Shown in pieces: positions 17,048-25,952 of a stretch of DNA of 45,982 nt (its first letter is position 1; each line of letters starts with the position of its first letter). A model generated the notes under the pieces. The model did no database searches and was not told where the DNA came from. It saw only the letters and a program-made list of their open reading frames with translations. A program made the position numbers and the translations under genes. The stretch is from the NCBI GenBank assembly GCA_947479815.1, contig CANKAT010000017.1, positions 1 to 45,982 of the forward strand. Direction: 5' to 3'. Source of the DNA: Sphingobacteriaceae bacterium (GTDB taxonomy: Bacteria; Bacteroidota; Bacteroidia; Sphingobacteriales; Sphingobacteriaceae).

Positions 17048-19134
17048 TTTTTTGGACCTGTTGATCTTCGTGGCCCAACAGAGCTCATATCGATGGCATT
17101 GAACCCCAGTTTCAAAGCGGGCGAACCTGATTTTAGTGAAAAATTGTAATTGGCAGCATCTACAAACATCGGATCGGCATATTGAGAATGAATATCCTTT
17201 CCAGCCTTTTGCCATTCAGCCATGCTTTTGCCGTTAAAGTCAATTTCTGAAAGGCTTTTTGATGGATTGAAATAAAGGTTTCGATCCATTTCAAATGTTG
17301 AAGTTAGCTTCTCTTCTCCTTTATGGATGGGATGGTAATAAAACGTATAGGGTTCGTCATTCCATTTATTATCTAACAATATTCCTTCCTTCCAGAAAAT
17401 AATGTTGTTTTCGAAATAAACACTTTGATGTGGTTCACTGCGGCTGCGGCTTAGCTGCTGTAATCTTCCCAATGCAAAAATATTATTCCTGACGGTAAGT
17501 TCTTTTGCGAAATGAATGTTGTATCCTGCGAATTTGGTATTGTAAACGATATTGTTTTCGATTAAAATATGAGTTGAGCCTTCATCGTTGTAAATTCCCC
17601 ATCCTCCGTAACGATTGGCATCCACATCATGGATGAGGTTATTTCGTAAAACAGTACCTGGCGAAACTCCGAGGGTATAAATTCCACCCATATCCGAAAG
17701 TAATCCCTGACCGATATGATGAATATGATTGAATTCGATGACATTATCGCGGCTAATACTTCGTTTGTAGCTCCAAACCCAGCCAACCGAAATCCCGGTA
17801 TAAAAACCATCATGGATCAGGTTATGAGCCACATAATTGCCTTCTGTTTGTTGCAATAGAATTCCAACAGCCGATGGATACTTCTGACCGTAATACCCAA
17901 TTTCATTATCTGTAAATTCATTTTTGGCCGTTCTCAAAAAAGGAGAATCTACAAAAGTTGCGCCATTTACCTTGAATCCGCCGGCGGCAATTTGGCTAAT
18001 CTGATTGTTTTTAAAACGATTGCCAACGCATCCTGCTTGCAGATCAAAAGCCCAGTTTCCCAGCTGAGTAAATTTACAATTACTGAATTCGCAATTGCGA
18101 GCTCCTTTCAAAGTAACCGACGCAGAAATGGTTGATGAGCCTTGTCCGTTATTTGTATCACCTTCAGAAAGCTGGAAATTGGTATACCGAAATTCAATAT
18201 TCCTAAAGGTAATATCTTCAACAAATTGCTGGTTTTCGGGGTCGCCTTCCAAACGAACCAATTCTTTTATGACTGGAGCAAAGAATGAAACATCTTCAGG
18301 TTTTTCTTCTGGGAATGGGAAATAGCTCAGTTTCCCGGTTTTTCGATCAAGGTACCATTCGCCAGGAGAATCCAATTCTTCCATCACATTTTCAACTACA
18401 TAACGGGCTCCTTCTTCATTAAAATCGTCAGCAAATACTTTTTTTGAAGGATGTGTAAACGAGAGAAGGTTATTCTTTTCATCAATCGATTCAATAGATA
18501 GGTGGGTATCTGTCCAGAAATGGTAAACTATCACTTCAGCATCACCCAAATTGGTCCATTTTGGGTTTATATCTCCTTTAACAAATTCAAACTTCTGACT
18601 TGCTTTATTATAACCTGTAGTTTTTGGTGTTCCATCTGGCATTCCTTTTACACGTAGAAAACCGTTGTTGGGCTTCCGTGCTCGGGGTCGCGAATCACCA
18701 TTGACAAAAAGTTGATTAAATTTCCATTGTCCAGCAGCAACTTCAGGAATCGTGGTGATCCACCATCCATTTTTCTGCTTTTTCCAGCCTTTTATTTCCC
18801 GTCCGCCACTTAGGATCACAGCTTGATCCTGATACCGGTCAATCAGCATCGCTTGTTTTTTTGATCCTTCAGCTACCGGTTTTATTATCAGGGGTTTCTT
18901 TAGTTCATAGGTACCTCCCATCAATAAAATGGTTGCAATTTCTTCAGGCTTGGATAGTTTTCCGTTTTTTCGGATCTCATCCACAGCCTTTTGGATGTTT
19001 GCAAATGGTTTTTCGGGTTGAGATCCGGAATTCAGATCATTTCCATTTGGTGAAACATAATAGGTTTGGGCTTTGGATTCAAGTTGAATTCCTAAAAAAC
19101 AAAATAATAAAAGCAGACTAGATAAAATTTTCAT
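17044..19134 (-). CDS. Secreted right-handed parallel beta-helix protein
   Basis: This 696-residue protein has a signal peptide (1-23, ending ESKAQ). The N-terminal pattern YYVSPNGNDLNSGSQPEKPF at 25-44 is typical of beta-helix polysaccharide-active proteins, and residues about 300-600 carry repeated short strands such as NVIEFNHIHHIGQ and NNLIHDV. The fold is shared by polysaccharide lyases and by glycoside hydrolases such as GH141; I cannot assign one. It is the last minus-strand gene beyond the ebo block but is separated from it by a transposase fragment, so membership of the ebo operon is doubtful. Its stop codon lies in a repeat that recurs upstream of the gene. Confidence 0.82.
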   Translation of the reverse strand: MKILSSLLLLFCFLGIQLESKAQTYYVSPNGNDLNSGSQPEKPFANIQKAVDEIRKNGKLSKPEEIATILLMGGTYELKKPLIIKPVAEGSKKQAMLIDRYQDQAVILSGGREIKGWKKQKNGWWITTIPEVAAGQWKFNQLFVNGDSRPRARKPNNGFLRVKGMPDGTPKTTGYNKASQKFEFVKGDINPKWTNLGDAEVIVYHFWTDTHLSIESIDEKNNLLSFTHPSKKVFADDFNEEGARYVVENVMEELDSPGEWYLDRKTGKLSYFPFPEEKPEDVSFFAPVIKELVRLEGDPENQQFVEDITFRNIEFRYTNFQLSEGDTNNGQGSSTISASVTLKGARNCEFSNCKFTQLGNWAFDLQAGCVGNRFKNNQISQIAAGGFKVNGATFVDSPFLRTAKNEFTDNEIGYYGQKYPSAVGILLQQTEGNYVAHNLIHDGFYTGISVGWVWSYKRSISRDNVIEFNHIHHIGQGLLSDMGGIYTLGVSPGTVLRNNLIHDVDANRYGGWGIYNDEGSTHILIENNIVYNTKFAGYNIHFAKELTVRNNIFALGRLQQLSRSRSEPHQSVYFENNIIFWKEGILLDNKWNDEPYTFYYHPIHKGEEKLTSTFEMDRNLYFNPSKSLSEIDFNGKSMAEWQKAGKDIHSQYADPMFVDAANYNFSLKSGSPALKLGFNAIDMSSVGPRRSTGPKK

Positions 19135-19160
19135 TGATCTATAGATTAAATAGTTATAAT

Positions 19161-19463
19161 TTAAAAATCGAAATTTAATTGTAGATTTTCAAAAGATTCT
19201 TCAATTTGACCAGGTATGACAGCCTTTTTATTTACGAACATGGTTTTTCCTTGATTACCAAAATTAGTACTTATTGGGCGGCCTATATTAGGATAACCCA
19301 ATTTCTTATTGCTTCTAATTAGATATCCCTGCTCCTCTTAATGACCAGTGTATTTCTTCCAAATCTGTTTTTTACTGAATCCATTAGAAATTAACTCTTG
19401 GATGATAGAATGTTGGCCTTCTTGTGCGAAATACTTGACTGCTTTTATTATAATTTTATAGTG
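19161..19463 (-). pseudogene. Degenerate transposase (OrfA-like) fragment
   Basis: Read on the minus strand, this stretch gives about 100 codons interrupted by one TAA at 19338-19340 and ending in TAA at 19161-19163. The translation includes KAVKYFAQEGQHSIIQELIS, GFSKKQIWKKYTGH, then after the stop EEQGYLI, KLGY and ESFENLQL. This matches my memory of the helix-turn-helix N-terminal part of small transposase OrfA proteins of Sphingobacteriaceae insertion sequences; the usual downstream coiled coil is missing. No start codon is evident. The repeat at 19464-19510 directly upstream would be the element's end. Confidence 0.65.
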
Positions 19464-19510
19464 ATTTTTATGCCTATTTGTGTAAACCTATGTTTAAACA
19501 AGACAGTTAC
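19464..19510 (-). repeat. 47-bp direct repeat, copy B (probable insertion-sequence end)
   Basis: This copy lies immediately upstream of the degenerate transposase frame and 18 bases after the stop codon of the FMN-dependent enzyme gene. On the minus strand it opens with GTAACTGTCTTGTTTAAACA. It matches copy A at 17001-17047 at about 40 of 47 positions. Its place next to the transposase frame suggests that the repeat is one end of the same insertion-sequence type. Confidence 0.65.
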
Positions 19511-19528
19511 CGAAATAGCCTCTATGTT

Positions 19529-20683
19529 TTACACTTTTGTTATTAAATGATTAGGAAAATCCTTTACATTTTCGCAACAAATCTGTTCCATAACTTGCTG
19601 TAACTCTGTTTTTAATAAGGATATAGTATGATTGCCGCCTTGAGATCCCAATGCCGCTACCCCGTACATAAATGAGCGCCCCATGAACGTAAATTCCGCA
19701 CCAGATGCTAGAGTTCTTGCTATATCAGGGCCCGAACGGAGTCCGCTGTCCATCATCACCTTGATTTGGTCTCCGTATTCTTTGGCAATTCGGACCAATG
19801 GTTTTATAGTCGATTCACCCGCATCCAATTGACGTCCTCCATGGTTGGATACGATGATTCCATCCAAGCCCAAACGAACCGCCACTTCGGCATCTGCTTC
19901 ATTGGCTACTCCTTTAAGCACCAATTTACCTTTCCACATATCACGAATGGGCTTTATTTTTTCCTCATTCAACCTTCCTGAGAAAGTTTGATTCATAAAG
20001 TTGCCCAATTGTTTCAGATCTAGATTTTTGGGCATATACGGTTTTAACGTCTCAAAACTGGGTTGCCCATGCACTAGAGTCTTTAATGCCCATTCCCATT
20101 TAGTCATTATTTGGAGGATATTTTTGACCGACATTTTGGGAGGCATAGCAAGCCCGTTTCTTATATCCCTTGGTCTAAAACCAAAAGAGGGCACATCGCA
20201 AAGAATTACCAAAACCGGACAACCTGCAGCATCCGCCCTTTTTATAATAGCGTCTCTCATGCTGTCTTCGGTAGGGTGATACAGTTGAAACCAGGCCTGC
20301 CCTTCTGTAATCTCGGCTATCCGTTCAATACTGCTGGTAGTAACCGTGCTCAGGATAAAAGGTATATTGTGATCAAAAGCAGCCTTAGCTAAAATCTCAG
20401 GTGCGTTGGGCCACATTAACCCTTGCAGCCCCACTGGAGCGATACCAAAAGGAGCATCATACGTATGTCCGAACAATTCCGTTTTCATATCAGACTTGAT
20501 ATGGTTTCTCAAATAATAGGGCAAAAGTTCAACTTCACGAATATCAGAGGTGTTTTTATGTAGGTTTACATCTTCATTACAGCCGCCATCCAAGTATTCA
20601 AATGCGAATCTTGGGATTTTTCGTTCTGCTTTTTGTCGTAAATCGTGTACTGAAGGATACTTACTGTTAATTTTTAATTCCAC
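19529..20683 (-). CDS. FMN-dependent alpha-hydroxy-acid oxidase/dehydrogenase
   Basis: This 384-residue protein lacks a signal peptide. It has the whole set of FMN-dependent 2-hydroxy-acid oxidase motifs: FEYLDGG at 28-34, the FMN lysine in LKG (K257), the catalytic pair in SNHGGRQLD (279-287; H281 as base, R284 for the carboxylate), and the phosphate-binding segments DSGLRSGPD (312-320) and FMGRSFMYG (333-341). The family oxidises lactate, glycolate, mandelate or related 2-hydroxy acids to 2-keto acids. It lies 92 bp downstream of PLP enzyme copy 2 in the ebo block, so it may form a keto acid used or made in that pathway. Catabolic lactate use is the plain alternative. Confidence 0.9.
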   Translation of the reverse strand: MELKINSKYPSVHDLRQKAERKIPRFAFEYLDGGCNEDVNLHKNTSDIREVELLPYYLRNHIKSDMKTELFGHTYDAPFGIAPVGLQGLMWPNAPEILAKAAFDHNIPFILSTVTTSSIERIAEITEGQAWFQLYHPTEDSMRDAIIKRADAAGCPVLVILCDVPSFGFRPRDIRNGLAMPPKMSVKNILQIMTKWEWALKTLVHGQPSFETLKPYMPKNLDLKQLGNFMNQTFSGRLNEEKIKPIRDMWKGKLVLKGVANEADAEVAVRLGLDGIIVSNHGGRQLDAGESTIKPLVRIAKEYGDQIKVMMDSGLRSGPDIARTLASGAEFTFMGRSFMYGVAALGSQGGNHTISLLKTELQQVMEQICCENVKDFPNHLITKV

Positions 20684-20775
20684 TTTAAAGTATTTATTAA
20701 TCTAAATTAAATTTTTATTGATTTTGCTAGCTTAAAGTTATTGGCTCACCTCAAGAATGTATTCAACATAAAAAT

Positions 20776-22068
20776 TTATTTTACTGAAGCAATCTCTGTA
20801 ACCGCTTTTACGAATTTATCTAGTTCAGCCAAACGAGTATATACATGGGGAGTTACGCGAACACAGTTGGCTGTATCGTATACAATTGGAACGGTATGAA
20901 TTTTATATTCATTAAACAATTTACTATCCAGATCTCTCGGGTTAACCCCATCAATACTGATGCCGCATATTGCACATGAATATTCAGGTTTTAAAGAAGT
21001 GTGAATTTTAACCCGAGGAATTCCCTTCAGCTTCTCAACCCAATAATTTTTTAAATAGCGAACCCGATCTTCTTTCCTCTTACTCCCTATCGCATTATGA
21101 AAATTAATTGCCTCACCAATACCCTGCTCAATAGGGAAACTTCGAGTACCAAGGGTTTCAAATTTTCTAATATCTGACGATTTAGGATTTGGATTACAGA
21201 CCAAAGGCCAAATTTTTTCAATTTTTTCTTTTTTGATGTACAGCATCCCGCTTCCAATTGGAGCACTTAAAAACTTATGCAAGGATGTTCCAAAATAATC
21301 ACAGTGAAGATCCGGGATTTTAAAGTCAAGTAATCCAAAAGAGTGTGCTCCATCGCAAATCACTTCAATTCCATACTTATGTGCCATATCAGATATTTTT
21401 CTAACTGGCATAATTTGTCCAACCCAATTCACAATATGTGTTACGTGAATAATCTTAGTCTTGGGGGTGATCGCTTTCTCATAGGCTGCTACTATTTCTT
21501 CATCATTTTCTATTGGGAATGAAAAGCTGAGCTGCTTATAAACTATACCCTCGCGCAGAGCACGTTGCTTCCAGGCACTCATCATATTTGGATAGTCAAG
21601 CATTGCTCCAATAACTTCATCTCCAGCCTTTAAATCCAATCCGAAAATAATGGTGTTTAATGCTTCTGTAGCATTTCTGTTGATTGCAATCTCTTCCTTT
21701 TCACATCCTGCAAGATTGGCAAGGCTTTCACGCAAGGGTTCACGTCCTTGGTCCAGTATCCTCCACATAAAATAGGAAGGACCCTCATTAGATAATTTAT
21801 TATATCGTTCAACTGCTTCTTGAACAACACGAGGCGAAGGACTAACTCCACCATTATTAAGATTTATAATATTAGGACTAACGGTGTAGGATTGTTGAAT
21901 GACACTCCAATAATCTTCATTGGAGGCAATTGCTTCAGAACTTAAATTTTTTACCAGATTATTTGCTGAAGATATTTCTTCGGCGTGTAATTGATTAAAC
22001 AAACTGTTTGCTGAGAAAGCTCCGGCCATTAAGCCTAGCTGCTGTAAGAATTGTTTACGTCCTGACAT
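20776..22068 (-). CDS. Exported class V aminotransferase-fold PLP enzyme (copy 2, ebo-linked)
   Basis: This 430-residue protein aligns without gaps to copy 1 (6549-7841), with about 79% identity by my count. The PLP lysine K265 (TSLHKFLSAP) and CDGAHSF (D239, H242) are kept, as is the N-terminal SGRKQFLQQ export signal, an RK variant of the Tat motif. Differences cluster at residues 41-50, 291-300, 321-350 and 381-400, while the active-site blocks are unchanged, so both copies probably bind similar substrates. It follows eboF by 96 bp in the same direction. Its predicted periplasmic site suggests it acts on a product moved by the ebo system, but no reaction can be assigned. Confidence 0.87.
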   Translation of the reverse strand: MSGRKQFLQQLGLMAGAFSANSLFNQLHAEEISSANNLVKNLSSEAIASNEDYWSVIQQSYTVSPNIINLNNGGVSPSPRVVQEAVERYNKLSNEGPSYFMWRILDQGREPLRESLANLAGCEKEEIAINRNATEALNTIIFGLDLKAGDEVIGAMLDYPNMMSAWKQRALREGIVYKQLSFSFPIENDEEIVAAYEKAITPKTKIIHVTHIVNWVGQIMPVRKISDMAHKYGIEVICDGAHSFGLLDFKIPDLHCDYFGTSLHKFLSAPIGSGMLYIKKEKIEKIWPLVCNPNPKSSDIRKFETLGTRSFPIEQGIGEAINFHNAIGSKRKEDRVRYLKNYWVEKLKGIPRVKIHTSLKPEYSCAICGISIDGVNPRDLDSKLFNEYKIHTVPIVYDTANCVRVTPHVYTRLAELDKFVKAVTEIASVK

Positions 22069-22164
22069 GGAAACCTAAATATTTAAAAAATCAATAAATT
22101 AAGATACAAGATATCTAAAATCCATCACATTAAACTGAACTACCCTATAGTAATACCTGTTAAA

Positions 22165-23535
22165 TCAACCTGAATGACCATCGTTTTTTCTTAGTGATGA
22201 TAGAATAACATTAACTACTTGATTAGCATAAATGGATGAGCCTTCCTGTTTTTGATCCGTAATTAATACCGGATGATACTCAGGCTTAGCCCCTATTCTT
22301 CCATGTGATCCTTTAATCAAATTTGCATCCAGCGGTATAACATCCATTACATACCTGAAGCCAGCCTTCTTTTTCAATAATTTATATCCCGCTCTAAGTT
22401 TTGAACTCATAAACATCTCAACTGGATCGTAACCAGGTTTTTTGTGGATATCCACACAACGCGCATAATCAGGCGCCTTTGCATCATCCTGCCAGAAATA
22501 ATACGTAAACCAGCTGTCTTGATCGGACATTAAAACTAAATCTCCTGAACGCTCGTGGTTAATATGATAAGATGCCTGCTCCTTTTTATCAAGAATAAGT
22601 TCCACACCTGAAACACCTTTCAGTAATTCCATTACCTGATCCTTAACCGATGGATCATTGATATACACATGGGCAATCTGATGATCGGCTACTACAAATG
22701 CTTTTGAAGCTCCCGGATCCAATAATTCTAGTCCGCGTTCTATCCGAACCTCCAATAAATCATGCTCTCTGAAAAGACGATTTAAATGTATAGGATTTTT
22801 AACCGGTGATATTCCATATTCAGAAAGCAGAATAATTTCTGCCCCTTTGTTCTCATAAAATGCGATCAAGCCTTTTAGAACCTCATCAATTTCAGTTAAC
22901 TCGTTGTTTATCTTAGTAAAATCAGGACCAAATTTTTGAAGGCAATAGTCAAGATGCGGAAGATAAATTAAAGTAAGGGTAGGATCATGCAGATCATCTG
23001 TAAGCATGGATGCATCCGCAATCCATTGAGTTGATTTAATATTGGCACCAGGGCCCCAAAACTGAAATAATGGGAAAGTACCCAATTTTTGCTGCAGCAC
23101 ATCACGTAAGCTTGCTGGATGAGAATAACAATCAGGCATTTTACGGCCATCGGCTAGGTAATTAGGCCTGGGGGTTACTGCATAATCGGCACTAGAATAC
23201 ATGTTATACCACCAGAACATAGTTGAACAGGTGAAAGCAGGGTCCTCTTTTTTTGCAATTTCCCATATTTTTTCACCGCTAACCAGCTTATTAGATTGCT
23301 TCCAGAATTTAACCTCACAGTCTGTACGGTCATACCATCCATTGCCCACAATTCCGGTTTCTGATGGCCACTTGCCTGTCAGATAAGTTGATTGTGCAGA
23401 GGTGGTTAATGCCGGTAGCAAAGGATCAATCCTTGTCAGGTGTTTACGGCTTACATAATTGCTCAAAAATGGCATATACTCCCCGATGAGCGAAGTTGAA
23501 AGTCCAACTACATCTATTACGACTGTTTTCTTCAT
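22165..23535 (-). CDS. eboF: EboF: alkaline-phosphatase/nucleotide-pyrophosphatase-fold protein
   Basis: This 456-residue protein has the alkaline-phosphatase superfamily fold of nucleotide pyrophosphatase/phosphodiesterases but no signal peptide. D8 (VIDVVG) and the threonine nucleophile in LPALTTSAQST (T44 or T45) are present, and a late histidine (KGSHGRIG) fits the last metal ligand. The other metal ligands differ from the classic pattern: the PDxxGH box reads LDYCLQKFGP, with D196 kept and Q200 at the histidine position, and the DHG box reads SEYG (E239, Y240). It follows eboE by 10 bp, the usual ebo order, so I assign it as EboF. Whether it is catalytic is open. Confidence 0.85.
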   Translation of the reverse strand: MKKTVVIDVVGLSTSLIGEYMPFLSNYVSRKHLTRIDPLLPALTTSAQSTYLTGKWPSETGIVGNGWYDRTDCEVKFWKQSNKLVSGEKIWEIAKKEDPAFTCSTMFWWYNMYSSADYAVTPRPNYLADGRKMPDCYSHPASLRDVLQQKLGTFPLFQFWGPGANIKSTQWIADASMLTDDLHDPTLTLIYLPHLDYCLQKFGPDFTKINNELTEIDEVLKGLIAFYENKGAEIILLSEYGISPVKNPIHLNRLFREHDLLEVRIERGLELLDPGASKAFVVADHQIAHVYINDPSVKDQVMELLKGVSGVELILDKKEQASYHINHERSGDLVLMSDQDSWFTYYFWQDDAKAPDYARCVDIHKKPGYDPVEMFMSSKLRAGYKLLKKKAGFRYVMDVIPLDANLIKGSHGRIGAKPEYHPVLITDQKQEGSSIYANQVVNVILSSLRKNDGHSG

Positions 23536-23545
23536 CAGATTATTT

Positions 23546-24754
23546 TTATTCTAATAGGCCCTTAACCCAGTTCAACTCCCTAATGATACTCTGATCAATG
23601 GGCATTTTTAACGATTCAGGAAGCACTTCCCAGGTATACGTTTCAACTTCTAAATGATTAGAAAAAGGTATACTCTTCTGAATTTTCAAAACTTCAACAA
23701 TATCCGATTGAGTAGATCTAAGAAGCTGGAGGTTTTCAGCAAATACAGGAACATGGAAATGTGCACGCCATTCTTTCACCATCGGGTTTAACGAGTCGGC
23801 CAAAGCTTCCGGAAGATCTCTGTACCGAATCAAGGAATGATCCAGGTTTCTGGCAACTACCTGGTGCAAATAAGTAGGTTCATTATATTTTGAAAATGCA
23901 TCAGCTATACCTGCTCTTGAATTAATATCGGTAGGCATATCCGCTTTTAGCGCTGCACTGATCTGAATCTTTCCTGTTCTTATTCCTTTTGTGTCAAGCT
24001 GTTCCAAAACTTCAGAATGTTGTTCATACCCTATGGCGAAATGACAGACATCGTAACATAAACAAATATGTTCTTTAATACAGGCTTCAACCTCTGACTC
24101 ACTCATGTTCAAACGAACAGTCAAAATTGACTTTGCCATCGGGATCAACATATTTTCATACCAGACTATAAATTCAGCCCCGGTTTCAAGCATGCCATCG
24201 GGTTCTGGTTCAATATCCAAGTGCATTCGTATGCCGTTCGTTATGTTGAACTTATACAACTCTTCGGCAACAAGAATAATATTGCGGGTTGCTCTATTTT
24301 TTGCCTCTTCAGACAATTTTTTTGTTGGAAACCAATGTCGATAACTAAGCGGAGATGTAGAAATTCCGCCTTCCATTCCCTCCGGTAAAAGTTCAGCAAG
24401 AATCTTAAAAAGCCTGATTGTATATTCAAGTCGCTCCTGGCTTGTCCAATCGGGCGCATGAACCTGATCCTTCACAATTGCATGATGAAAATCGCCGTAA
24501 GGGAAGCCATTCATGGTAAAAACGTAGGCCTGATGATCACTCAACCAGTCTTTAAAAATCTGTATTTCATTCGGATCAAGGAGGTCGGTACTGGCAGAAT
24601 TTGACAAACGCAAACCAATACCCATAGGCTGCCCAGGGCTTACCTCTTTTTTTATGGTAGGAAAATTTTTCTTTATGGCCTCAAAATGATCCATCCAGCT
24701 TTCACCTGAATGTATATTGGTGCAATAGCTTAAATACCCAGACGCAAGTTTCAT
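23546..24754 (-). CDS. eboE: EboE: metabolite traffic protein, xylose-isomerase-like TIM barrel
   Basis: This 402-residue cytoplasmic protein opens with the EboE signature MKLASGYLSYCTNIHSGESW and continues as a xylose-isomerase-like TIM barrel (RMHLDIEPEPDG and CLCYDVCHFAIGYEQH carry the likely metal ligands). Its start overlaps the stop of eboD in an ATGA (24751-24754), which points to translational coupling. EboE is needed with the other Ebo proteins for moving a secondary-metabolite precursor to the periplasm in scytonemin-producing cyanobacteria; its chemistry is unknown. Confidence 0.92.
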   Translation of the reverse strand: MKLASGYLSYCTNIHSGESWMDHFEAIKKNFPTIKKEVSPGQPMGIGLRLSNSASTDLLDPNEIQIFKDWLSDHQAYVFTMNGFPYGDFHHAIVKDQVHAPDWTSQERLEYTIRLFKILAELLPEGMEGGISTSPLSYRHWFPTKKLSEEAKNRATRNIILVAEELYKFNITNGIRMHLDIEPEPDGMLETGAEFIVWYENMLIPMAKSILTVRLNMSESEVEACIKEHICLCYDVCHFAIGYEQHSEVLEQLDTKGIRTGKIQISAALKADMPTDINSRAGIADAFSKYNEPTYLHQVVARNLDHSLIRYRDLPEALADSLNPMVKEWRAHFHVPVFAENLQLLRSTQSDIVEVLKIQKSIPFSNHLEVETYTWEVLPESLKMPIDQSIIRELNWVKGLLE

Positions 24755-25881
24755 GCCTTAACACGTAATAAATGGGAAGCTTTTTTCAGCATTTCAGGAT
24801 CTATCTCATGAACTTCAATACCCTGTCCAATTTTTTGAAGCAGCATAATAGTCAGCTCGCCACCCAGGTGTTCACGAAATTCTTCCAGGCCCAGCAGGAT
24901 TGGTGAATTTTTGTCATTGATATCCATCATTGGATGTACCAGATCAAAACCTAGCTTATTTAAAAGATTGATAATTCTTTGGCTTTCTGGTTCAGACAAA
25001 TAACCTATTAAATTAGAATAGACGGTATCAAGGGCAATTCCCATCGCTACTGCCTCGCCATGCAGCACGTCAAAATTTGACAATTGCTCAAGCTTATGGG
25101 CACTCCAATGACCAAAATCTAGCGGACGGGAAGATCCTGATTCAAATGGATCAAGGCCTGCAATATGCTGCATGTGCAGTTCGGCACATCTGCATATCAG
25201 ATAATTCATTGCTTGGCGATCACGCTTAACCAACGCATCTGCATGGTTCTCAATCCACTCAAAAAATACGGGATCTTTAATGAGCGCAACTTTCACGGCT
25301 TCAGAGATGCCCGACCTGTAATTTCGATCGGTGAGGGTATCTATAAAAAGTTCATCGTTAAACACTGCAATTGGAGGAGCAAAGGTTCCTAGAAAATTTT
25401 TCTTTCCGAAATAATTAATTCCATTCTTTACCCCAATGCCGGAATCATTCTGTGATAATACTGTAGTAGGTATTCGAATATGCCGGATACCTCGATGGGA
25501 AACTGCAGCAGCATACCCTACAAGATCCAATACAGAACCACCACCAATAGCTGCTATATACGAATGCCTATCTATTTTATGCTCATTAACTGCCGCTAGT
25601 ATCTGATCAAAATATTTGATATCATTCTTTAGAATCTCGCCCCCAGGAACGATCAGAATTTCAGGAACTAATTGTACTGCATGATGCAATTTAAAATACT
25701 CTTTCAACTGCTGAACCACCTCAACCCCTACACCTTCATCTACAACAAAAAGGATTTTACGTATGATGCCGGGTCCTTTCAAAAAATCATTCAAAAGCGT
25801 ATTCGATGGGCTAAAAAGTCCGGAAGTAAAAAATACTTTGTATTCAAATTTTACATGGAATGATTGTTGAAGGTATTTCAT
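24751..25881 (-). CDS. eboD: EboD: 3-dehydroquinate-synthase-like sugar phosphate cyclase
   Basis: From the ATG at 25881 this is a 376-residue member of the sugar phosphate cyclase family; an upstream TTG at 25902 is possible but less likely. The NAD-binding GGGSVLDLVGYAAA motif, RIPTTVLSQNDSGIGVKNGI, and the three zinc ligands are all visible: glutamate in SGISEAVK, histidine in LDFGHWSAHKLE, histidine in VLHGEAVAMGI. It therefore looks catalytically competent. It is placed between eboC and eboE, so it is the ebo paralogue and not the shikimate-pathway AroB. Substrate of EboD is not established. Confidence 0.9.
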   Translation of the reverse strand: MKYLQQSFHVKFEYKVFFTSGLFSPSNTLLNDFLKGPGIIRKILFVVDEGVGVEVVQQLKEYFKLHHAVQLVPEILIVPGGEILKNDIKYFDQILAAVNEHKIDRHSYIAAIGGGSVLDLVGYAAAVSHRGIRHIRIPTTVLSQNDSGIGVKNGINYFGKKNFLGTFAPPIAVFNDELFIDTLTDRNYRSGISEAVKVALIKDPVFFEWIENHADALVKRDRQAMNYLICRCAELHMQHIAGLDPFESGSSRPLDFGHWSAHKLEQLSNFDVLHGEAVAMGIALDTVYSNLIGYLSEPESQRIINLLNKLGFDLVHPMMDINDKNSPILLGLEEFREHLGGELTIMLLQKIGQGIEVHEIDPEMLKKASHLLRVKA

Positions 25882-25952
25882 AGTAGGTATGTGCTCTTGC
25901 AAATAATCGGCTAGGCCTGTTATTTAAATCTGATGATAAAGATAGTTTTCAA

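Noticed and set aside
24751-25881. Housekeeping 3-dehydroquinate synthase (aroB) of the shikimate pathway
   Set aside because: The gene lies between eboC and eboE with coupled translation, which fits EboD; no other shikimate gene is nearby.
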